The notes below the pieces were generated by a model, which saw only the letters and a program-made list of their open reading frames with translations, was not told the origin of the DNA and searched no databases. A stretch of DNA of 64,000 bases, taken from Cryptomeria japonica (Eukaryota; Streptophyta; Pinopsida; Cupressales; Cupressaceae). Numbering within the stretch: the stretch's first letter is position 1; every line of letters starts with the position of its first letter. Position numbers and translations under genes: made by a program. This document shows positions 55,673 to 64,000 of this stretch, one piece after another. The stretch lies in assembly GCF_030272615.1 (NCBI RefSeq), contig NC_081409.1:872952626-873016625 (forward strand), given 5' to 3'.

Positions 55673-58600
55673 CTATCTTAGTGCCTCTGAGATTTCCTTA
55701 CGCAGAGATGGTAAATAGTCCAATCTTGGACTTAGTTTAGATCTCAAAAATTTTGCCTTGTTTATTATTTTCTCTTTTTCTCTCTCTAATTTAAGCAATT
55801 CTTCCTCAAAATTTGTTATCTTTTCCTCAAAAATTGATAGTGTATCGGGTGAGTTAACAAAATTATCAGCAAGTTTATTGATCTCTTCTTGTACCTTACT
55901 CATCATTTTGTCTACATCCGTGGTCAAAAAGTTTATCTTACAGGTGTCTTTGTACAGAGTTTTGTACTCTTTCAACAAATTGCACAGTTCCGGTAGAAGT
56001 GTGCCAAATTCCCTATTACACTTCTTTATTCCTTCCTCAAAGAATTTTTGTTTCTCTTTTTCTACACTTTCCTTTACAGTTTCTACCTCTGTTTGCTCAA
56101 AATTTCCAGAAATATATTTACAAAGTGTATCCAATTGGCCTAAAGAATCTTTGTTGGCTATATTACAATTTGGAGCTATTAATTTCAAAACTAGTATTGA
56201 ATCATCTATCGCTTTATAGGCTTGTGAGCTATAATCAATTATTTTCTTGATAGATTCAAGAAATACCTTTGTTACATTTGATGGTGACCCGATAAACTGA
56301 GTGCCGGTGGAGTTGGCCATGCTGGTATTGACCTCTGGTAGGTCTGTTTGTGTCTCCATCTCTTTAAGCATAGTTTTTCTTGCATCATTTCTTACCGGTG
56401 GAGTCTGTTCTGGTGGTTGCTCTGTTGTCTTCCAAATTCCATCGTTTTCTCTAAATCTACTGTCGGTTGCTCTTTGATTCCCGTAGCTGGTTTCTCTTTG
56501 TTATCAGATTTATCTGTGGTATCCTGATCTACCACTATGTTGATTTTTTGAATATCAACATTCACAATATATAGGACTTCAGGATTAGGATTATTATCCT
56601 CTGTGTCCATGCTCTCAGCTACCGGTTGATCTTCTACAGTTGTTTTTACGGGTGGAGTATTTAAAAGAGGTGGGGGTAAGTTGTCTCTAATCTTGATACT
56701 TGGTGGTCAACCAACTTTACGTTTCCCCTTATCCTTTTGATATACTAGAATGGGCTTGGGATTCATATATTCTTCTTGTTTTTCTTTTTCAACCAAGAAT
56801 CTATCCCAACCATCTTCTGTTTCAGTTGAAACTTCAGTGACTCTACCTGCCATTAATGATATTTGTCGGTGTGCAGTGGAAAAGACTGTCCAGTTGGCCT
56901 GAGCTATCAAAATCATCAATTTCCTTGGGTGAATTGATTGGGTATACTGCAAGTAATTTTTCTATTTTAATTTTCTTATCTAACTCAATTATTCCTTGCC
57001 TTCTGGCCTCAAGTCTTTTATATAATTCATCAAGAATTTCATTTAGTACTTGCATCAAAAACTTTTTATACATGTCCATGTGTAGTATAACACTTTCCTC
57101 AACTTGTCCTTTCTCATCATCTGATAAGGTGTCATAGATTTTCACTATGTTTTTCAATTTACCTTCCTCTGTGATCTCATTCAGCAATATGTCAAAAGGG
57201 GCCAATTCAATGTTTGTCTTCTTCTTCTTTTTGGGGGTCAGCTTTTTCTTAGGTGTGGCTTTCTTGACCGGAGACCTTACAGCTTGTTGCTTCTGTCTTG
57301 TCCTTCTAGGTGAAGGAGTGGATACCAGTGAGGGGTCTCTTTTCCTAACAACTATTTTGAAAGTTGCTGGCATATCTCCTTCTGAGGAGGTACCTACCGG
57401 TGATAGATGATTTTCAGGCTATTGAGCTACCAACTCTTCTTCTGTTATGCCGGATTTCTTTAATATGTCATCTTTTAAGGCTTTTGCTTGCCTGGATCCT
57501 TTCCTCATAGATGTCTCAACTTTCTTTACTATCTTTTTAGATTGAATTTGACTTTTAATGTGCTCAGCACTACCAAATACTTCTTCCTTTGGTTCATGGG
57601 AGGCTTCCAGAAGTGCTTTAGCATAAGTTTCCACTATGTGGTGATCTGTTTCATACTCCATCTCTGTAACCTAGATTGTTCATGGGATGACTGCTTCCAT
57701 CCAAATCTCATCATTTTTTATTACAAAACATATATCATCCTTGTATTTGTTGACAATTTCCTATGATAGTCTAATCCTCTTATTCATTTTAACCTTTAGT
57801 GCTTGAAAATACTCATGGCTATTCTTTTCTTTGTTTTCACCCATGTTGTTGAATAAGTCAAACAATTGTTTTCCTACCGGTATGTCAAATCCAAAATCCT
57901 TGTTGACTATACTAGGAACCTATTTGGTTATATGTAGCATTAAGCATACAAGTAAATTTCAAAATCTAAAGGTTCCTTTCTTATCCTTCTTGATTTTTGC
58001 CAAATTGTCAATTAACTCATCTTTTAACCATTCACAAATATCAATTTTCACATTGTCCTTAACCATGTCATAAGCACTCTTTATGCATAAACTGGAAATA
58101 GAGTTAAGCCTATTTGCATGAGTTGCTTTGTAACCTAGAATCATGCTAACAAATCTAACATTTGTATCAGTCACATCATTAACCCTCAATGATCTCTTGT
58201 CGGATGTTGCACTAGTTAAGTTTGTTACTAGGTCATTGGAGACCTTCTTGGTTTTGTCGGGTCTAGTACCGTTGGAGGGTAACCGTGTTACTGCTTTAAC
58301 AGCTACCTTGGTAATTTTATGCACTGAGTCAAGCCAAAAGAATGAGCCATGTACCCTGCTAAGAACTATCCTAACCACTTCCTTGGGAAATTCAGGAATG
58401 CAGAGGATTTTAGTGAATCCTAGGGTTTCAACAATTTTATCTTTAGGTTTCACATTTTTGGCATTGTCACATATAACAGATTTATACATGTCTTTGATTT
58501 CTTCATCGCCTAATTCCTCTATGTTGCAATGAATATACATTCTAGGGTCTTCTGCATAAACAACACCCTTTGGAATTTGGGAAAATGCACTTGTGTTGTC

Positions 58601-58708
58601 ATCTTTCTTAGCTATCTCGGGAACTAGCTAAAACACGGGCCTAGGTCATTTTATAACCTCGACTACTGTAGGGTTTGCTAAGAATTCAGGTTCAGAGGAG
58701 GATGCCAT
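55673..58708 (-). pseudogene. Family A ORF B, unknown ~1010-codon protein (copy 2)
   Basis: ATG at 58708 (MASSSEPEF). Early stops at about 58648 and 58627, then a long open stretch 58540-57959 with YIHCNIEELG, ILCIPEFPKEVVRIVLSRVH, TSATSDKRSLRV, SMILGYKATHANRLNSISSL and KKDKKGTFRF. After stops, 57661-57419 (EYETDHHIVETYAKALLEAS) and 57373-56843, with a Lys-rich linker (KKATPKKKLTPKKKKK) and QISLMAGRVTEV (in the 56952-56707 frame). 56371-55673 is a coiled-coil C-part (QLDTLCKYISGNFE, KLEREKEKIINKAKF, SPRLDYL). The blocks run in the same order as copy 1 (5899-9091). It occupies the place of pol between gag and the 3' LTR. Function unknown; no enzyme motif seen. Confidence 0.78.
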
Positions 58709-59050
58709 GATGATAAATACCTTTTTCCACCTTTGGATGGATTGATTGTTGAAGTGCTTTGCCTCTTTGCTCAAAATGCCTTAACTCGGAAATCTTCGTG
58801 CTCTCTGAAAGTTTGAATTCAGGGTGAAATGAAATGGAGCCAAAAACCTTATTTTATAAAGTCTTTTCTGTCACCTACCACATTAATTTTTTTCCAGTAA
58901 TGTATTAACTCAACTTTATTTGCCGATAATGAAGGGTTTTCAACTTCTTTTCTCTAACCGAGGGAATAATAGAACATGTGTCATTAAATTGCCAAACCCT
59001 CAAGATAATTTTCTTCAGTTGGATAAAGAACATCCTGCCGGTGGAGCATT
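58709..59050. other. Spacer between gag-like ORF and ORF B
   Basis: About 340 bp including TTATTTTATAAAGTCTTTT; a TATA-like TTTATAAA occurs here and in copy 3 (about 61575). An internal promoter for ORF B cannot be excluded, but nothing proves it. The equivalent spacer at 61431-61734 is closely similar. Confidence 0.5.
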
Positions 59051-60158
59051 GTATTATTCTACCGGTGGAGTATCATATTGTTGTGTCGGTGAAGCATTTG
59101 TTTGATTCTACCGGTGGAGGAGTAACCCCAATATTTAGATCACCTTTTCTAATCCATTGCTTAACCTCTTCAACCTTTTCTTTACCTTTCAAGCTAGTAC
59201 TTTTATTATCTACCTGTGTATCGTTACTTCTACAAAATTTAGCAATATGACCAATCTTGTTACATGCATAACAAGTTACATTATTTTTCTGAATAGCTTT
59301 CCCATAACCTATGCCGGTTTGTGTTCTGCATTTATTTGATAAATGAACAAATCTTCCACAAACATAACATCTTACATTCATTCTACAATTTTTAGAGTTA
59401 TGACCAATCTTGTTGCATTTGGTGCATTGACTGTTGGGAGGATTGATGTTCTCATAATTCCTAGATCTACATTCATTTGCCCTATGGCCATATTTATTAC
59501 AGTTAAAGCATTTTCCATTGAATTTGTAAGTGTTAGAGGGTCTTACCCGTTCGGTTTGATCCTAGGTATTTGCAGTACCCGAGCTTTCTCCAACTTCAAA
59601 TCCAACTCCAGAAGTGTCACTTTTGGGTTTTTGATTCTTCAATAAGGTACCAAGTTCTTCTGAGCTTTTCTTGAATTTTTCTTTGTGGTGATTTGTAGTT
59701 TCGAATTCCCTTGCCAAGATCTCTTTTTGTCTCATTAGTTCATTCGAGTCATTTTGAGTATGCATCAAATCTGTCTTCAACATATCATTTTCATAGCCAA
59801 GTCTTGTGTTTTCATTTGCTGCATCACTTAGTCTTCTGGTTAATTCTTCTTCATTCTTCTTTCTGTCCTCAATCTCTTTGCAGAATCTCATAGTCATATC
59901 CTACATTTCATTTTTTGTTGTCATGATCTCTTGTTTCAATTTGCTTATCATATCATTTAGTGATTCCTCTTCATCATTTTCATTTTGCAATTTTTCACAA
60001 AGTTCTCTTCTCTTTTTTCTTGTAGCAATAAGATTTTCTTGAAGTGCCTAAATAATGTCCTGAGTTTCTTTTAAATCATCTTCTAATTTGATATTTTTCA
60101 ACTTCTCTGCATCATAGTCAGTAAGAGCTCCTTCAAGTTGCTTCATCAGATTTTCCAT
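59051..60158 (-). pseudogene. Family A gag-like coiled-coil/zinc-knuckle ORF (copy 1)
   Basis: ATG at 60158 (MENLMKQLEGALTDYD). The first ~180 residues are heptad-rich (KLEDDLKETQDII, SKLKQEIMTTKNEM, LSDAANENTRLGYENDMLKT), a long coiled coil. Four zinc knuckles follow: CFNCNKYGHRANEC, CTKCNKIGHNSKNC, CYVCGRFVHLSNKC (G-H replaced by V-H), CYACNKIGHIAKFC. The usual copia or gypsy capsid domain is not visible. Four knuckles in a row is unusual for plant gag (one or two is typical). Stops near 60047, 59900 and 59563 break the frame. It ends near 59070. Confidence 0.82.
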
Positions 60159-60215
60159 CTTTGTCGGTGTCAAGATATTCCTCAAGCTGTTAGGCTTATG
60201 AAAATAGAGGACCGG

Positions 60216-60227
60216 GCTCTAATACCA
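60216..60227 (-). other. Primer-binding site of family A element (copy 1)
   Basis: TGGTATTAGAGC on the minus strand, 2 bp from the LTR end ...CCTTAACA. It matches the tRNA-iMet site TGGTATCAGAGC with one C-to-T change. The copy at 62949-62961 reads TGGTATCCGTGCC. Confidence 0.82.
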
Positions 60228-60229
60228 AT

Positions 60230-61140
60230 TGTTAAGGTTCCCATAGATACTGAGAGGGGGGGGTGAATCAGTATCTGACTGGTAATGTATTTTTCTTAAA
60301 ATTGAATATGCAGAATATAAAGCAACAGTATACCGGTATGCAAGAATTAATGCAAATAATCAAAAGAATGCACATGAAAAGAACACCATAACACAAGATG
60401 TTTAACGAGGAAACTCGGTGTGGGAAAAACCTTGGTGGGATTTGTGACCCACAATATTTACTTACTGGCCAATAACAGAATATTACTTACAATAGGGGCC
60501 TGCACATGCAGGAAGGCCAACTGCCTAGAGCTCACTACTCAATAAGAAGTCACACTAACTTACAATGAGGATTTACACAAATCCAATATTCTGTACTGCT
60601 TTACAATAGTATTTTCAATGCCAGATTTAGTACCAGTTCTTGCTTTGTTCTTTACATATACCCTTGACCTACAATTCGCACATTAGGTCTAATTTATAAT
60701 TTATTTATTACATTTTGTCCATATCCTACAAATGACTACAATGATCTCTTTTATATACAAGAGTCATTTTACAATTTGCCAAGTCGGCTTACAATAAGAA
60801 ACAAAATATTACATATCAAAAATCTTGTCGGCCTTTGTGCCGGTATACATATTTACTTCTGTGCCAGTGCCGGTGTAGATTGATCTTTTGATGCCGGTGC
60901 ACTATCTTGCCTATGTTATACTTTGCCGATATAATGTCTTGCAATGCCATAGGATTGCAAGGTTGCCTGTATAATGCTTTGTCGGTATAATGTCTTGTTG
61001 GTGCCATAGGATTGCAAGGTTGCCTGTATAATGCTTTGCCCGTATAATGTCTTGCCGGTGCCATAGGATTGCAAAGTTGCCATCAATGACAAAACCTTCA
61101 ATTACACACAATGTCTCATTGGAGTGTCCATATGCCAACA
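60230..61140 (-). repeat. Family A LTR 2 (911 bp), shared by two copies
   Basis: TGTTAAGGTTCCCATAGATA ... GTCCATATGCCAACA. Serves as 5' LTR for 55321-60229 and as 3' LTR for 61141-62963. Contains two to three of the ~60-bp CTTTGCCGGTATAATGTCTT repeats. Confidence 0.92.
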
Positions 61141-61154
61141 ATCTCCCCCTTTGG

Positions 61155-61430
61155 AATTTTATGTTCAGGTTTCACATTTCTGACATTGTCACATATAACA
61201 GATTTATACATGTCTTTGATTTCTTCATCACCTAATTCCTTTATGTTGCAATGAATATACATTCTAGGGTCTTCTGCATAAACAACGCCCTTTGGAATTT
61301 GGGAAAATGCACCTGTGTTGTCATCTTTCTTAGCTATTTCGGGAACTAGCTGAAACATGGGCCTAGGTCATTTTATAACCTCGACTACTGTAGGGTTTGC
61401 TATGAATTTAGGTGCAGAGGAGGATGCCAT
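61155..61430 (-). pseudogene. Family A ORF B, only the first ~92 codons (copy 3)
   Basis: ATG at 61430. The frame carries LVPEIAKKDDNTGAFSQIPK, YAEDPRMYIHCNIKELGDEE and MYKSVICDN, as in copy 2, then joins directly to the polypurine tract at 61155. About 3.1 kb corresponding to 55330-58432 has been deleted, so this element keeps gag and LTRs only. Confidence 0.88.
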
Positions 61431-61734
61431 GATGATAAATACCTTTTTCCACCTTTGGATGGATTGATTGCTGAAGTGCTTTGCGTCTTTGCTTGGAATT
61501 CCTTAGCTCGGAAATCTTCGCGCTCTCTGAAAGTTTGAATTCACAGTGAAATGAAATGGAGCCAAAAACCTTATTTTATAAAGTCTTTTTTATCACCTAC
61601 CACATTAATTGTTTTTCGGTAATGTATTAACTCAACTTTATTTGTCGGTAATGAAGGGTTTTCAACTTCTTTTCTCTAACCGAGGGAATAATAGCACATG
61701 TCATTAAATTGCCAAACCCTCAAGATAATTTTCT

Positions 61735-62892
61735 TCAGTTTGATGAAGAACATCCTACCAGTGGAGCATTGTATTGTTCTGTCGGTGGAGCATCATATTG
61801 TTCTGTCAGTGAAGCATTTGTTGATTCTATCGGTGGAGGAGTAACCCCAATATTTAGATCACCGTTTCTAATCCATTGCTTTGAAAATTCTTGCTTAACC
61901 TCTTCAACCTTTTCTTTACCTTTCAAGCTAGTACTTTTATTATCTATCGGTGTACCGTTACTTCTACAGAATTTAGCAATATGACCAATCTTGTTACATG
62001 CATAACAAGTTACATTATTTTTCTGAATAGCTTTCCCATAACCTATGCTGGTTTGTGTTCTGCATTTATTTGATAAATGACCAAATCTTACACAAACATA
62101 ACATCTTACATTCATTCTGCAATTTTCAAAGTTATGACCAATCTTGTTGCATTTGGTGCATTGACTGATGGGAGGATTGATGTTCTGATAATTCCTAGAT
62201 CTACATTCATTTGCCCTATGACCATATTTATTACAGTTAAAGCATTTTCCATTGAATTTGTAAGTGTTAGAGGGTCTTACTGGTTTGCTTTTATCCTGGG
62301 TATTTGTAGTACCAGAGCTTTCTCCAACTTCAAATCCAACTCTAGAAGTGTCACCTTTGGGTCTTTGATTCTTCAATAAGGTACCAAGTTCTTCTGAGCT
62401 TTTCCTGAATTTTTCTTTGTGTTGATTTGTAATTTCCAATTCCCTTTCCAAGATCTCTTTTTGTCTCATTGGTTCATTCGAGTCATTTTGAGTATGCATC
62501 AGATCTGTCTTCAACATATCATTTTCATAACTAAGTCTTGTGTTCTCATTTGCTGCATCACTTACTCTTCAGGTCAATTCTTCTTCATTCTTCTTTCTGT
62601 CCTCAATCTCTTTGCAGAATCTCATAGTCATATCCTGCATTTCATTTTTTGTTGTCATGATCTCTTGTTTCAATTTGCTTATCATATCATCTAGTGATTC
62701 CTTTTCATCATTTTCATTTTACAATTTTTCACAAAGTTCTCTTCTCTTGTTTCTTGTAACAGTAAGATTTTCTTGAAGTGCCTGAATAATGTCCTGAGCT
62801 GCTTTTAAATCATCTTCTAATTTGATATTTTTCAACTTCTCTGCATCATAGTCAGTAAGAGATCCTTCAAGTTGCTTCATCAGATTTTCCAT
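61735..62892 (-). pseudogene. Family A gag-like coiled-coil/zinc-knuckle ORF (copy 2)
   Basis: ATG at 62892. Better preserved than copy 1: 260 codons (62517-61735) are open and include all four knuckles, CFNCNKYGHRANEC, CTKCNKIGHNFENC, CYVCVRFGHLSNKC (the G-H is intact here), CYACNKIGHIAKFC, and a C-terminal tail GVTPPPIEST..L.EQYDAPPTEQYNAP, an imperfect repeat. Only two stops precede it: TAA at 62719 (CAA in the other copy) and TGA near 62575 (a CGA arginine in copy 1). The protein would bind element RNA; there is no enzymatic motif. Confidence 0.85.
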
Positions 62893-62963
62893 CTTTATCA
62901 GTGTCGAGATCTTCCTCCTGCTGTTACGCTTATGAGAATAGAGGACCAGGCACGGATACCAAT

Positions 62964-63899
62964 TGTTAGGGTTCCCATAGATACTGAGAAGGGGGGGTGA
63001 ATCAATATCTGACCAGTAATGTAATTTTCTTAAAATTGAATATGGAGAATATAAAGTAACAGTATACCGGTATGCAAGAGTTAATGCAAATAATAGAATA
63101 AAAAGCATCCACATGAAAAGAACACCATAACACAAGATGTTTAACGAGGAAACCCAGTGTGGGAAAAACATCGGTGGGATTTGTGACCCACAATATTCAC
63201 TTACTGGCCAATAAGAGAATATTACTTACAATAGGGGCGTGCACATGCAAGAAGGCCAACTGCCTAGAGCTCACTGCCTAATAAGAAGTCAGACTGACTT
63301 ACAATGAGGATTTACACAAATCCAATATTTTGTACTGCTTTACAATAGCATCTTCAATGCCAGATTCAGTACCGGTTCTTGCTCTGTTCTTTACATATAC
63401 CCTTGACCTACAATTCGCACATTAGGTCTACCTTATAATTTATTTATTGCATTCTGTCCATATCCTCCAAATGACTACAATGATCTCTTTTATATACAAG
63501 AGTAATTTTACAATTTTCCAAGTCGGCTTACAATAATAAACAAAATATTACATATCAAACATCCTGTTGGCCTCTGTGCCGGTATACATATTTTCTTCTG
63601 TGCCGGTGTACATCTTATATGCCAATGCTGGTGTAGATTGATCTTTTGATGCTGGTGCACTATCTTGCCTGTGTTATACTTTGCCGGTATAATGTCTTGC
63701 CGGTACCATAGGATTGCAAGGTTGCCTGTATAATGCTTTGCCGGTATAATGTCTTGCTGGTGCCATAGGATTGCAAGGTTGCCTGTATAATGCTTTGCCG
63801 GTATAATGTCTTGTTGGTGCCATAGGATTGCAAGGTTGCCATCAATGACAAAACCTTCAATCACACACAATGTCTCATTGGAGTGTTCATATGCCAACA
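62964..63899 (-). repeat. Family A LTR 3 (936 bp)
   Basis: TGTTAGGGTTCCCATAGATA ... TTCATATGCCAACA. Three ~60-bp internal repeats at 63672-63840. Followed by the polypurine-tract complement and ATTGATGGCAACACTCATGA, the 3' end of a further internal region that runs out of the window. Confidence 0.92.
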
Positions 63900-64000
63900 A
63901 TCTCCTCCTTTGGCATTGATGGCAACACTCATGAGAAATTTCAAAAAGATATCCAAAAATGTGTATACCAAAAATGTTACCAAAAATGTGAGGGCTCCCC

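Larger units (their letters stand above)
54403..64000 (-). mobile_element. Family A tandem array, LTR-INT-LTR-INT-LTR-(INT)
   Basis: Three LTRs (54403-55320, 60230-61140, 62964-63899) alternate with internal regions (55321-60229, 61141-62963, 63900-edge), all in minus orientation and sharing LTRs. The middle internal region has lost ~3.1 kb of ORF B. One complete element is 54403-61140 (6738 bp). Inner LTR edges have the same primer site and polypurine tract. Unequal recombination between LTRs of neighbouring copies is the usual cause. No protease, RT, RNase H or integrase motif was seen in either internal region. Confidence 0.88.

Noticed and set aside
60816-61141. Minus-strand frames with repeated NLAILWH..QDII peptides (also 63508-63900)
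   Set aside because: They are the 60-bp LTR repeats read in a chance open frame, interrupted differently in each LTR.

Overview
The window is plant nuclear DNA from a large, repeat-dominated genome. The evidence is Ty1/copia and Ty3/gypsy retrotransposons with tRNA-iMet-type primer sites, a plant-mobile-domain (PMD) sequence, a leucine-rich-repeat receptor-kinase fragment of the plant LRR-XII type, and GT-AG introns. A conifer or other gymnosperm fits best, but the sequence alone does not prove it. I found no clearly intact host gene. Almost everything is a retroelement, a DNA transposon, a satellite-like array or a decayed gene.

Layout. 1-1275: end of a ~359-bp tandem array. 1889-4488 (minus): a ten-exon gene of unknown function whose splice phases fit perfectly but which carries eight premature stops. 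5107-9110: truncated copy of an unusual LTR element ('family A') with a long unknown reading frame (ORF B). 10204-12110: GA-rich tract, then a ~310-bp palindromic tandem array that abuts a truncated gypsy LTR. 12111-27094: a minus-strand chromodomain-bearing gypsy element, split inside gag by a ~8.6-kb DNA transposon (about 16272-24902). That transposon carries a decayed multi-exon transposase-like gene and two further tandem arrays. 29136-34354: an LTR element with a 5-bp target duplication and a PMD gene inside. 37848-45266: a damaged minus-strand copia element. 47480-48025: gag remnant. 49514-50287: LRR receptor-kinase pseudogene, cut by a plus-strand copia (50288-54402), itself cut by a tandem array of family A elements (54403 to the window end, LTR-INT-LTR-INT-LTR).

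How the parts relate. Three nesting chains can be read: gypsy <- DNA transposon; receptor kinase <- copia <- family A array; and a PMD-element LTR <- rearranged fragment. Family A is the most intriguing system. It has LTRs, a tRNA-iMet-like primer site, a coiled-coil plus zinc-knuckle gag-like ORF and a polypurine tract. In the space where pol should be it has only ORF B, about 1000 codons, conserved along its length between two clearly diverged copies. Many decayed frames here die by C-to-T type stops (CGA to TGA, CAG to TAG) rather than by indels, as expected for heavily methylated plant repeats.
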